Positions 50,710-61,654 of a stretch of 64,000 nt of DNA are shown piece after piece. The stretch comes from Acanthosepion pharaonis. Lineage: Eukaryota > Mollusca > Cephalopoda > Sepiida > Sepiidae. Position numbers and translations under genes: made by a program. Where the stretch lies: the NCBI GenBank assembly GCA_903632075.3, contig CAHIKZ030002624.1, positions 89,501 to 153,500 of the forward strand, written 5' to 3'. The stretch's first letter is position 1, and each line of letters begins with the position of its first letter. The notes beneath the pieces are model-generated. The model made no database searches. It was not told the DNA's origin and saw only the letters and a program-made list of their open reading frames with translations.

Positions 50710-51290
50710 CAATGTTTAACCTTCGTGACCTTAAAAAGACAAAAAAATTGGGTGACAAAAAGACGGTTATCCTCTTGACACCGTTGTTGCTGTATACTCT
50801 TTTGTCTCCGTCTGCATTGTTTATTGTTTTTAAAACGAGATGATTCGAATTTTAATAAAGCTCAAATATATGAAAATGGATTTATACATTTTCTTTATTC
50901 TTAAGAAAAAAGATATTAAACACAATTTATTTACTAGATTGAATAAAACAAAACCTGTTTTCATAGTTATTCATAAAATGGTTTATAATAAATATTGCAT
51001 TGTAGTTGGTTTACATATTTTGATAATTTTGTAATTTTTTATAAATTTTTAAATAAAGAGATTTGTTTTCAAATTTATTTTTTATAAAATTGTAAATAAT
51101 AAATCTTTATAAAATGTAAATAATAAATATGGTAGTGTACTTGGTTCACATATTTTTATAATCTTATAAATAAATGTTGCCGAGGGAGTCAAAAGTATAT
51201 ACAGTAATAGCGGTGCCAAGGAAATTTTTGATGCATCGTTTTTTTTTCGGGCACAAAGGTTAAACATTGTCAGAATTGTGCAAGATCACC
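50710..51290. mobile_element. Inverted-repeat (MITE-like) element, ~580 bp
   Basis: Left arm 50713-50830 and right arm 51170-51270 are inverted relatives. Read from outside in, both have AATGTTTAACCTTxGTG, then TTGxCACCG(T/C)T and a GCTGTATA or ACTGTATA block, then CTTTTGxCTCC and ATTTAT. A partial copy of one arm lies at 25590-25670. The centre is AT-rich with short local duplications (around TTATAAAATTGTAAATAATA). No transposase. Probably a non-autonomous DNA element, superfamily unknown. Confidence 0.65.
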
Positions 51291-51360
51291 CTTCATTCTC
51301 TTGGCACATTTCACTGTAATGCGATGTAAGCAAGACTTTGAACGATGGAACGACAAAATG

Positions 51361-51361
51361 T

Positions 51362-51393
<32 letters not shown>

Positions 51394-51394
51394 A
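51361..51394. repeat. (AAGA)n microsatellite
   Basis: About eight perfect tetramers. Confidence 0.95.
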
Positions 51395-51424
51395 CGTAAC
51401 GACAAAAAGTTTTTATTATTTTTT

Positions 51425-51900
51425 TAAGCATTTCACCCCAAGGAAGTCGGGAGTGCCACTAGCACGCAAGGGGTCACTGAGAGTGAGAGCAAGAGTAAAG
51501 GGGGTTGTTTGAGGAAAGTATATAGAGAAGGGTGGGGATCAGGCTCAAGACAACAGAAGATGTCGATTGACATTACATTTGAATATTTGAAGATTATAGA
51601 AGGAAGCAAGTATGAGGAAGAAAGTTCCACTGTTGGGAAATGCGAGATAAGAAGCTGTTGGAGTAGAAGAGACATCTACATTTAACCGTTTAAACAGTGA
51701 AAGGGTTGGATCGATATGCCACCCTAGTAGCACGCTTAAATTCATGCAGTTTGGGTACCAGTGAAAGTAGCTTGTCAGAGCAGTTTCTGGAAGAAAATAA
51801 ATATTACCAGCAATACATTTTTGGAAAAAATATTATCAGCAATAAAAATCTTGTCGGCATTAAATAACGATTGAGGTTGATATGTAAAACAAACCATCCT
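51425..51900 (-). mobile_element. LINE family A, 3' end
   Basis: It starts at TTTCACCCCAAGGAAG and contains GATTGACATTACATTTGAAT, CATCTACATTTAACCGTTTA and ACGCTTAAATTCATGCAGTT. These match the same blocks at 33070, 33160 and 33220 in the copy at 32945-33900. No coding frame remains intact. Confidence 0.7.
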
Positions 51901-53204
51901 GGCTGATTGGAATTAGAATGATACAAGTAAATACGAATAAAAGTGATAATAAAAATAAGAAAATAATCATTAAGAGAAAATGGTTTGTCTTAGAAACTGT
52001 CTCGTAGAAAATGGAAGCAGAATGAAAGCAGAATTTTTTCTTAAAATTATTTGTCCGATTCAGCCATTGGGAGAATTCTAATCATTTTCCGTGCTGATAA
52101 AGCGCATAAAATGTTCCTTTTTTTAATGCTGTGTTTCTTCAGGACAGTGACAATCATGACACTCCATGGAATACTTTTCTTGTATTACCTGTGAATTTCC
52201 ATGATTTATTGGGAAAGATAGTGGAGTGGTCTTCCGTTGCCTTCTCCGCAGTTCTGAATTCAGAATTTTTTGACTGGTTACCACCTCAAGGCAAAAGATC
52301 CAAGTCTACTTTGCTATTTAACCCATGTCTTTTCAAAGTGCATCAGCCTACGCAAAATAAACGAAATAGACTCGATTAGAATTTGAACACGGCACGCCAA
52401 ATTTACTTTCCGATTATTTTTTGAACATGAATTATAAGCATTTGTTGCAAAAATGCGAATGTGAATGTTAGTGTGAGCCGACCTGGTGCAAAATAGTTTA
52501 ATACGAGGAAATGTTAAAAATTTGACTCACTGTTCAAAATTTGACCAAAGATATTTTCTGTAAGCGGGAAAGGGAGTCTTGGTCGATCTTAGAGATTTTC
52601 ACCATCTCCGTTGACAGAAAAAAATTATTGATTCAACAAATGTAAACCCCTAAAAAATAAAATAGAGAAGCTATATATATAATTTAAAAATGCATTTAAA
52701 AAATGTAAAATCTCTCTGGAACTTATAACTTTAGTTTTAATTCCAAATTTAAATTTAACATTTCCAAAGAGTAAAATACTTTTAGTGTATTTCAAACCGA
52801 ATTTAGATTGATGGGAATCATTTTTTTCTACTTATCAGTAACATCTATAAATTCGTCCTTATTATCGACATAAAATAATAAACTTTTTCAAAAATCTTTC
52901 AATAAAATAAAATATATTTTTCTGAAACGCTATTTGGAGAGAATTAAATGATTTAAAGATTAAACAATCTGAATTGAGACAGTATTACCAACATTACTTA
53001 ACATTTAGTAGAAAAACATTTTTTTTAAACGAACGGTTTCTTTTGATTTATTGAGTGAATTATTTAAAGTGATGGTGATGGAAAATTAAGTATGGAGGAA
53101 CAAACTGACAGGAATTACTTGACGAATACTACGTGAACGATTGTTTGTATATTTTTTAACTATCCAATAATCTTAAAAATTAATAAGAAAATTTTCTAAG
53201 CAAT
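51901..53204. other. Unassigned DNA with a SINE-like piece
   Basis: 52190-52330 contains TGGGAAAGATAGTGGAGTGG followed by TTGCCTTCTCCGCAG, a stretch I associate with retroposon bodies in molluscs, with no clear tRNA head. The rest shows no feature. Confidence 0.4.
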
Positions 53205-54586
53205 CTAAAATGACCCAGGTGACCATTGAAAGAAAATAGCATTGAAGGCAAGAAAAAAATAAAATGACCCTTGTGCCAATGTAATTAAACGGAATTGGTG
53301 TCCAATGAAAGAAAAGAAAATCAAAGGCAAGAATACAATGAAACCACTATGTTTCCAATTTAGTAAAACGGAATCGGTGAAAAATGAAATAAAATACAAT
53401 CAAAGGCAAAAACAGAATAAAATGACCCTTGTGTCCAATGAAAGAATAGAGAATCAACAGAAAGAACAAAATGAAATAACCTTGGTGTCAATGTAATAAA
53501 ACGGAATAGGTGACCAATGAAAAAAAATGAAGTCATTGGCAAGAAACAATGAAATGACCCTGGTTCCAATGTAATAAATCAGAATAGGGATCCAATGAAA
53601 GAAAAAGGAATCAAAACAAAAACACAATGACATTAAACTGATGCAAATGTAATAAAATAGAATTGGATGGCTGTGTAAGAATATGGAATCAAGTGCCAGA
53701 AAAATAGGAAATGAATCTTGTGCTAATGTAATAAAGCGGAATCGGACGTCTTTGAAGAAAATGGAAGAAAGGTCAGAAGAAAAATAATGAAACTGGTGCC
53801 AATAAATAAAGTTCAATTGGATGCCTGTGATAAAAGATGAAATCTAGGTCCAGAAAAATAAGAATGAAGCTGGTGCCAATGAAATCATATGGAATCAGCT
53901 GCCTTTGAAAGAAAAAGCAATCAAGTGCCATAACAATAGTAAATGAAGCTGTTGCCAATGTAATAAATGGGAATTGGGCGTCAGTGAAAGAAAATGGAAC
54001 AACGGTCAGTACAAAAATAATGAAACTTGTGCTAATAAATAAAGCTGAATGGGATGTCTTTGAAAGCATATTGGATCAAGGGCCAGAACATTAAGAATGA
54101 AGCTGGTGCCAATGTAATCATATGGAATCGGACCCCTGTGAAGGAAAATGCATTCAAGGGAAAGAGCAGTAATAAATGCATCTGTTGCCAATGTAATAAA
54201 ATGGAATCGTACGCCTGTGAAATCATATGGATTCATGAGCCAGAACAATAAAAAAATGAAGCTTGTGCCAACATAATAAAACGGAATTGGACGCCACTGA
54301 AAGGAAATGGAACAAGAGCGAATACAAAAAGTAATGAAGCTGGTGCCAATATATAAAGCTGAATCGGATGTCTGTGAAAGAATATGGAATAATGTGACAG
54401 AACAATAAAAAGTTTGTGCCAATGTAAATAGATAGAATCGAACGCCTGCGAAAGAAAATGGAATCAACGGCATGAAGAAAATCCAATGAACCTAGAGCCA
54501 ATGTAATAAAACTTAATCGAACTCACGCGAAAGAAAATGAGACCAAGGACAAGATCAATAGTGAATGAAGCTGCTGCCTATGTAAT

Positions 54587-54764
54587 TGATGTGGACCCAA
54601 AGTTGGGACCACGGAAGGAAAACACGGAACACGGATTAGAGGTAAGAAAGATATATTAAACAAAAAGGTTACAAAGATAGGGTAAGTGTAAGCGGAGCTT
54701 ACTATGTGCTAGTGTCCAATATTGGTAGTCGTACGCGGCTGATACTACGGTATTAGAATTAGAA

Positions 54765-54797
<33 letters not shown>

Positions 54798-54874
54798 CTC
54801 CTAGAGTGTTATATCACATACTTTATATAGTCCTGGAAGAGTCCATGTTGTAGGTATGTTACGGTCTCACAACA
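54587..54874 (-). mobile_element. Solo LTR, family G, inserted in the satellite with GTAAT duplication
   Basis: The 288-bp insertion reads on the minus strand from TGTTGTGAGACCGTAACATA to TCCACATCA. It is bounded by GTAAT at 54582-54586 and 54875-54879. GTAAT belongs to the satellite monomer (CCAATGTAATAA), so removal of the insert plus one GTAAT restores a normal monomer. On the minus strand TATATAAAGTATG (near 54824) is a TATA box, followed by an (AG)n run. It ends next to CCCAACTTTGGG, a small palindrome. There is no internal region, so it is a solo LTR. Confidence 0.92.
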
Positions 54875-55166
54875 GTAATAAAGTGCAAGAATCAAATTAA
54901 ATGATGCTGGTGCCAATCTAAGCAAATGGAATCGGTCACCAGTGTAAGAAAATGGAACCATGGGACAGAACAATAAGAAATATAGTTTGTGCCAATGTCA
55001 TATAACGCAATCGGAAGCTAGTGGAGAAAATAGAATCAAGTGTAAGATCAAAATGAAATGAACCTGGTGCTAATGCAATAAAACGGTATCGGACGTCAAT
55101 GAAAGAAAATGTAATCAAGAGCCAAAACAAAATGAAAATTCTCTGTTGCCAATGTAATAAAACGGA

Positions 55167-56590
55167 ACCAGTCTCTCTTCTCTTGGCCTGGCTTCGCGAA
55201 CGAAGGTTTATAAAGTGGGCTGTCTACGTCAGCTGCAGGCACGCTGATGGCCGATTAGGCCGAAGCGGGACAGGCAAGCCCATGCGATTAAAGCTCTGGT
55301 CTGGTATAGCTGCTGAGGTTTCCCGGTGCTTCCTCCTGCGGTTTTTCTCCTTCAGGTTGGCCCTGCGAGTCATCAAAGCTGGAGACGGCCTGGTGGACTG
55401 GGCGGTGCCAGGCTTGACGGTCAGCAGCAAGTGTCAACCACTGGCGATGGTCAATGTGGCCGGTACCGACAGACATCTTGAGGGAATCCTTATAACGCTT
55501 CTTTGTTACCTCTCTGTCACGGTGGCCAGTGGAGAGTACGCTGTACAGAGCTATCTTGGGCAGGCGATGGTCCCCAATTCTGGTAGCGTAGCTGTGACTT
55601 CAGCAACACGGTTTCGATGCTGGTGATTTCCGCCTGTTCGAGGACCTCAACGTTGATGACGTAGTCACTCCAGTGAATATTGAGGATGGTACGGAGACAG
55701 CGCCGATGGAAGCGCTCAAGGAGTCGTAGGTGGTAGCGGTAGTTTACCCACGACTCAGAGCCGGGCGGTGAGTACGACGGCTCTATACACGCAGATCTTA
55801 GTGCCCTTCTTCAGATGCTTGCTGTTCCAGACTCTTTTGTAGAGTCTACCGAAAGCGCTGTTTGTATTGGCCAGTCTGTTGTCTACTTCACCTGTCGATC
55901 TTGGTATCCGATGTGATGGTACACCACAAGTAAGTGTACTGGTGAACTGCTTTCAGCTCAATCTCGCCGATGGTGATGTGGGGAGGGCGGTACTCTTCTC
56001 GAGTAGCAAGCTGGTGGAGGACCTACGTCTTCTTCAAGCTGACCTCGAGTCCTAAGAGCCGGGCTGTCTCCGCAAAGCAGGACGTTAGGCGCTGCAGGGC
56101 TCTTTCGGTGTGGGCGATGAGAGCAGTGTCGTCGGCGAACAGGAGGTCACGGAACAACTGCTCAAGTGTCTTTGTGTGGGTCTGCAGTCTTCAGAGGCTA
56201 AACAGACTGCCGTCAAGGCGACAGCGGACGTACACGGCACCGTCATCGTCGAGGTTTTCTGTGGCCTGTTTAAGCATCATTCTGAAAAAGATGCTAAACA
56301 GAGTCGGTGCCAGGACACCACCTTGTTTCATGCCGTTGACGATGGGGAAGGGTTTGGAAGAAGACCGTGTTTAGGAACTTTGTAGGGCAGCCAAAGAGCT
56401 CCATGATCATCCACACTACCTTTCTGCTCACTGTATCAAACGCTTTGGTCAGGTCTCCAAACGTTACGTACAGTTAATATGCTCCCGGCATTTCTCTTGA
56501 AGCTGACTGAAGACGAACAACATGTCTATGGTGCCCCCTGTTGGCTCTGAAGTCACACTGAGTTTCTGGTAGGTGTTCAGGGGCACATGA
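55167..56590 (-). mobile_element. LINE inserted in the satellite (RTE-like), decayed
   Basis: This is a GC-richer block inside the AT-rich satellite. Read from 56590 down it gives, with frame changes, GVLAPTLFSIFF, ENLDDDGAVYVRCRLDGSLF, FADDTALIAHTE, VHQYTYLWCTITSDTKIDR-like sequence, and a C-terminal region near 55480 (MSVGTGHIDHRQWLTLAADR then WHRPV). The order from palm motif through FADD to connection and C-terminal helices is that of RTE/endonuclease-reverse-transcriptase LINEs. The 5' part is missing. Several frameshifts and stops inactivate it. The boundaries are placed where satellite monomers stop and resume. Confidence 0.85.
56040..56370 (-). pseudogene. Reverse-transcriptase catalytic segment of the satellite-inserted LINE
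   Basis: On the minus strand, GGVLAPTLFSIFF is followed about 55 residues later by RDLLFADDTALIAHTE (the FADD codons are at 56128-56139). FADD is the catalytic motif C, with two metal-binding aspartates, and remains intact here, unlike in the family A copy at 33577. Between the two motifs lies ENLDDDGAVYVRCR and a cysteine-free linker. Stops elsewhere prevent a functional protein. Confidence 0.85.
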
Positions 56591-58505
56591 GCAAGGAAAT
56601 GAAACACACAGAAAAGAAATAAAATGTCTAAAAATTAATTAGACTGGCGGAAATAAATAAAACTGAATCGGGTGCCAGTGAAATAAAATGGAATCAATGA
56701 CCAGAAAAGTAAGAAATGAAGCTTGTGCCAATATAATAAACGGAATCGGATGGTAGTGAAAAAAAAAATAGAACAAATGCTAGTCCAAAATGTAATGAAA
56801 CTGGTGCCAATAAATAAAACTTCATCGGAGTCCACTGTAAGAAATTGGTATCAAGGGCAAGAGCAACAATAAATGAATCTGGTGCCAATGTAATAAATGG
56901 AGACGGTCGCCAGTGAAAAATATTCGAACCAATCGCAAGGACAATAATTAATGAAGCTGATGCCAATGTAAGAAAACAGAATCCAGTGAAAGAAAATGGC
57001 GTCAAGGGTAAGAACATTAAGAAATGATGTTGGTGGCAATGTAACTGAATCAAACGCCAGTGAAAGAAAATGCCATCATGAGCCAGAACAATACGAAATG
57101 AAGCTGTTGCCAATGTAAGAAAACGGTATCGGATGCGAATGTAATTAAATTGAATCATAAATTAATAAAATAACATGGAATCAGGGGTCACTACAAAATA
57201 AAAAAAAAAACAAGAACCTGATGCCAATGTAATAAAATATAATTGGTGGCCAGTGAAAGAAAACAGAATTACCTGTCACTTAAACAATACGGAATGAGGT
57301 ATACTGCAAAAGAATAACCTAGTCCCAATGTAATAAAACGGAATCGATGAACAGTGATACAAATTGTAAGAAAAGTCCATTACAAAAAAAAATGCAATTG
57401 TTGTCACTGTAATAAAATTGCATCGGATGCCAGTATATCAAAATGAAATCAAGAGCCATTACAAAGAATGCACCTGATGCCAATGTAATAAAACGGAATT
57501 GGTGGTCAGTGACACAAACTCTAGTCAAGTGATAATACAAAAATAAATTATCCTGGTGCTAGTGTAATAAAACGCAATTGGAAGTCAATTTAACAAATGG
57601 AATCCGTGGTCAATGAAACAAAATGGAATAATGGACCACGGCGTAAAAATGAACATTTTGCCACTTTAATCAAACGGAATCAGGGAGGCCGATGAAACAA
57701 AAGGAATCAGTCGTGGTGGAAAGAAAATGGAATCGTGGTCAGTGCCAAAAAACCCTGGTTCCAATATAATAAAACTGAATACGAAGACAGCGTAAGAAAC
57801 TGGAATTAGTGGCTAATGAAACACAATAGAATAAAGGTCACTGCAAATTATAAAATATTGGTGCCAATGTAATAAAATGGAATCGGATGCCAGTGGAAGA
57901 AAATTGAAAATATACTGCTACCAGTTTAACAAATCAATTTAATGATCAGTAAAACAAAATGGAAACAGGGGCCAGTTTAAAAAAAAGTCCCTGATGCCAA
58001 TGAAATAAAACGGAATCGGATGCCAGTGTAATAAAGTGGTTAGTGCCAGAACAAAAAGAAATGACCCTGGTGCCAAAGTAAGAAAACAATCCAAAGCCAC
58101 TGTAGCAAAATGGAATTCATAGTAACAATACTTAATCTAAAGTCGACTTAACAAAACTAAATTGAGGGTAGTGTAGCAAAAGTGAATCAGGTGCCAATTA
58201 ATGAAACTGGGGCAAGTTTGACAAGACGGAATCAGTGCCAGTTCCAGGAAACTTAACCTGGGGTTAGTAAGACAAAACGTAATCAGCGAGTAATGGAACA
58301 AAACGGAACCTGGGGCCAATGTAACAACACAGAATCCAGGCCTAGTGTAACAAAATGAAATCTGAGGCTTGTGTGATAAAACGGAATCGTGAGCTAGCGT
58401 AACAAAAAGACAACTGGATCTAGGATAAGAAAACGTAACACGGAGATAGTATAAGAAAATAAAATCTGGCGCCATTGTAACAAAATATAGTCAGGTGCAA
58501 ATGAA

Positions 58506-59746
58506 TGAAGACGTCATACATGACCCGTAGGTTGTCTATCCCTGTCGTAAATATTAGACAATCATAATTAGATTTTTGACACCAGCTATATTCATAGAAC
58601 TTAGTGAAGGTCTAACTCATAATTATTTCCTACACAATAGAGAAAGAAGTGAAGATGTTGGAAAGAGAAAATAAGAATTAAAAGAGGGGAAATGTTTGTA
58701 AAAAAAGAAGAAGAAAAAAGGATAAACAGTGTAAAAACGGAAGAGATATGTAGAGAGAGTGGGGAAGAGCGAGAAATAGTCGAAAGAGACAGCGAGAGAA
58801 GGAATGATATGTGAATATAGGAGGAAAGAGGAGGTAAAAGGAAGACATAAAGAGGAAAAAATGAAAAAGACAGAGAGAGGGAACGAGAGTAACAATATAT
58901 AGGGGTAGAAAAGGGATCCATATGTTAATAGAGTCTAAGAAGGATAGGAGATGAGTTCCCAGGGAAAATAAAACGGAACGAAATAGGCAGGGGGGGGAGA
59001 CCTTCAACAAGAGAGAGAAAGAGAGAGAGAGAGGGGGGGGAGAGAATGATAAAGGTAGAAAGAGAGGTGGAGAGAAAGTGATTACAAAGCACAAGGGAGG
59101 GTCAAAAGAGAGGAAGAGAAATAAGAGTTGCTAAGTGGGTGTGTTGGTGGGAAGGTAAGGGAGCGTATTAAAGAAAAAGAATCAGACATGGAATTTTTAT
59201 CGGCTCGGCGGCCTCTCATCAAACTGCGCGAAATGGCATCAACGATGGCCGTTAATACTAACAAACACATTGACTTCTTGCCTAATGGTTCGCTTATCGA
59301 TTGAAAAATGCATTAGGCCGACACTGAACAGACGGATTATGCAATGGTGTTGGCGGCGGCGGGGACGATGCCAGTGTTGGAGGGGTGCAAGGCCATCACC
59401 GTCGACGATACCACGAACGACGAAGATTTGGGTCCCTCTTTTTCTTTCAGCAATTGTATGTTCGTATGATCCCATGATCCCAGCCTTTTTCCTTAAAAAA
59501 AGGGGACAGGGTGAGAGAGAGAGAGAAGAGAGAGAGAGAGGAGAGAGAGAGAGAAGAGAGAGAGAGAGGGAGAGAGAGAGAGAGAGTGGCAGAGTGATCA
59601 GGATAGCTAATTATAGATAGAGCAAGGAAAGTTGGGTTGGTAGCAGGAGATGGATATTTAATACGAGAAAGTGAATAATTAGAAGAGAACAAAAGATAGA
59701 TGAACAGGAAGAGATAGCTAGCTAGATAGACAGACAGATAAACAGA
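58506..59746. repeat. Purine-rich low-complexity DNA
   Basis: Long AGAGAG/GGGA stretches occupy about 58640-59110 and 59505-59590. They create serine/leucine-rich minus frames that are not genes. Between them 59190-59470 is a more complex, CpG-containing stretch (see separate entry). Confidence 0.75.
59190..59470. other. Small CpG-rich island of unknown origin
   Basis: Compared with its purine-rich flanks this stretch has many CG dinucleotides (around GGCTCGGCGGCC, GGCGGCGGCGGGGACGATGC, CACCGTCGACGATACCACGA). Frames are open on both strands for 78 (minus) and 116 (plus) codons, but neither shows a known motif. It may be an ancient exon, a promoter remnant or part of a GC-rich transposon. Confidence 0.3.
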
Positions 59747-59749
59747 GCG

Positions 59750-59801
<52 letters not shown>

Positions 59802-59825
59802 CGAGACAAGTAGATGAACTGAACG

Positions 59826-59865
<40 letters not shown>

Positions 59866-59930
59866 CGAGACAGGTAGATGAACTGAACTAAATAGATATA
59901 TACTGAACAGACTGAGACAGGCAAACAGAC

Positions 59931-59990
<60 letters not shown>

Positions 59991-60059
59991 CGAGACAGGT
60001 AGATGAACTGAACAAGATAGATAGATACTGAACAGACTGAGACAGGCAAACAGACATAC

Positions 60060-60108
<49 letters not shown>
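59747..60108. repeat. (GATA)n minisatellite with spacer units
   Basis: Blocks of GATA tetramers alternate with the non-GATA spacers TCGAGACAAGTAGATGAACT (or ...GACAGG...) and ACTGAACAGACTGAGACAGG followed by CAAACAGACA. The two-spacer module repeats, as at 59862-59935 and 59990-60062, so this is a higher-order array. Confidence 0.9.
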
Positions 60109-60109
<1 letters not shown>

Positions 60110-60734
60110 GTGAAAATAAAGTTGGTGACTGGGGAAGGATGAAAAAGTAAGAACGATTATGATAAAGGAGAAAAATACAAATGGGAAACGAATAAAACGA
60201 AAAAGACGAAAAAGAAGGCGAATGCCAGAGAATGGAATGGAGGAATTAAAAGAATTGAATTGGAAGAAAAGGGGGGAAAAGCAGTGGAATTTTGAGAATA
60301 AAAGGAATGATCCTAAGATCAAACTGGCAGAAAGACAAACGAAATTTTACTTTTAAAACAGAATTTTGTTAAAGTGATAAAGGAAAATTCATTAATGGAA
60401 AACGAAGAGAGACAAAGAATACGCAAAAATAAATAAAAAGAATTAAAAAAAATGACATTACCTCTTATAATCGTGTATAAATTAATCAATATATTGGTTG
60501 ATCTTTGACTTTCTGGGAAAAATAATTTGTATTAATTTCTCTCAATGTTGTCAATGAAATCATTTTTTCTGCTACTGCCTGGTGTGGAGCAAAGTTAATT
60601 TATGGGAGAGTGGTTTTCTTAAATCGTAATGCAGCTAATGATAAGTCGATCACAAGGGGGATAATTCATGACTTTCTCAAATGTGTTAATGATAAACTAA
60701 CATATGAATAGTCTCAGCTTCAACATAACCCATT
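60109..60734. other. Unassigned purine-rich then AT-rich DNA
   Basis: No gene. The lysine-rich frame at 60159-60356 is compositional. Confidence 0.45.
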
Positions 60735-61085
60735 CAATTAGGTTCTATCTTCTTTTTTATGTGCTTTGCCTCTTTAGGACGTGAACGATCAAGTCTCTCC
60801 ATAACTTTCTATCCTTTGTAAATCATGGCAATGTTTCTCTTTTTTTTATTATCCCTCCTGGTTCTGATCGTTAGGTAGGTTACTTATCATTGTCCTGTGA
60901 GTGTTAAAGTCTCCAAGTTCTCTTTCCTCTTTTTGTGTCCTAGAAATTTCAACTGTCTCTTACTGATTCTGAATATATGTGTCATTTTTAGTTCTATTTT
61001 CTTTAAAATTTGCTCGTTGTTCACATTATCCGTCAATGATATTCACATCAGCCTTATGTAGAGTCGCATCTTTGTTGCCTGAAAT
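60735..61085 (-). pseudogene. LINE family B, ORF2 C-terminus (downstream half of a split copy)
   Basis: The minus strand reads IIDG, LTDNVNNEQILKKIE, FRISKRQLKFLGHKKRKENL and ETLTLTGQ. These match the RxxQLxFLGHxxRxxxLExLxLTG signature of RTE-like LINEs. The end near 60770 (GACTTGATCGTTCACGTCCT) corresponds to the final codons and 3' end. Upstream ORF2 sequence continues at 61655-61965 beyond an inserted block. Confidence 0.8.
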
Positions 61086-61109
61086 CTCCTTTTCTTATGC
61101 GAAATTGCC

Positions 61110-61440
61110 CTGAATTCACTAACATAAAGGTTTGGTTTGGTTTGGTTTGTTTTACGGCATATCAACCTCAATGGGTTATTTAATGCCGAAAAATTTTTAT
61201 TGCTGGTAATGTTTTTCTTCAAAAATCTATTTCTGGGAATATTTTTCCTTGAAGAAATCTATAGCTGGTCATATTTTTTCCAAAGAATGTATGGCTGTTT
61301 GTATTGCTGGTATTTGTTTTTAAGTATTGCTGGTAATAATTTTTCCTTCAAAAATTATTGCTGGTAATAATTTTTTTTTATTACAAAGTATTTCTGGTAT
61401 TAAAACCTATTTTTACACAAGTTTGGGTGTTAACTATTTG
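61110..61440 (+). repeat. ~30-bp minisatellite inside a LINE
   Basis: The phrase TTGCTGGTAATxxTTTTxCTTCAAAAA, or close variants (TTTCTGGGAATATTTTTCCT, ATAGCTGGTCATATTTTTTC), recurs from about 61199 to 61400 at spacings near 30-60 bp. It is preceded by GGTTTGGTTTGGTTTG and a block with TACGGCATATCAACCTCAAT. Confidence 0.7.
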
Positions 61441-61654
61441 CCCATAGCTGGAACCCTAACAGGTGCTACCACCCCGGGTCAGGCTGGAACAGGGAACACC
61501 AGCAATTACGAGGTGGTTCCACAATCCTCAAAACCTCCTGATCAGAGGCTTTGTTGTTGGACGTAGTTTATCGTCTTGCCCAGGACGCGGACGTAGTTTA
61601 TCGTCATACCCAGGACGGACTAACATATAGGAGGATTGATATTACGTAGCAGCT
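61441..61654 (+). repeat. Non-coding block with a tandem duplication
   Basis: GGACGTAGTTTATCGTC followed by xTxCCCAGGACG occurs twice in tandem (61559-61588 and 61589-61618). The preceding GC-richer stretch (CTACCACCCCGGGTCAGGCT) is unlike its surroundings and may be a SINE fragment. Confidence 0.55.

Larger units (their letters stand above)
53205..58505. repeat. Satellite array: ~78-bp unit built of three ~26-bp monomers
   Basis: The typical unit is three related monomers, each opening GCCA: GCCAATGTAATAAAACGGAA followed by TCGGAT; GCCAGTGAAAGAAAATGGAA followed by TCAAGG; and GCCAGAACAATAAGAAATGA followed by AGCTGGT. Successive first monomers are mostly 76-80 bp apart. One 53-bp step near 53434-53487 fits loss of a single monomer. 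Beyond about 58100 the trimer order fades and single 25-27 bp monomers are seen. Two insertions interrupt it: 54587-54874 and about 55167-56590. Minus-strand frames of 90-155 codons (repeating FYYIGTSFI-like motifs) arise because the repeat has few stops on that strand. I do not regard them as genes. Confidence 0.88.

Noticed and set aside
53454..54501. Minus-strand frames in the satellite as membrane proteins (hydrophobic repeats)
   Set aside because: The pattern follows the 78-bp repeat and changes frame with every indel. Similar frames appear wherever the repeat is present.
53205..58505. CRISPR-like array
   Set aside because: The repeats are contiguous with no unique spacers, and the genome is clearly eukaryotic.
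58601..59094. Serine/leucine-rich minus frames as secreted proteins
   Set aside because: Pure consequence of purine-rich low-complexity DNA on the plus strand; all three frames look alike.
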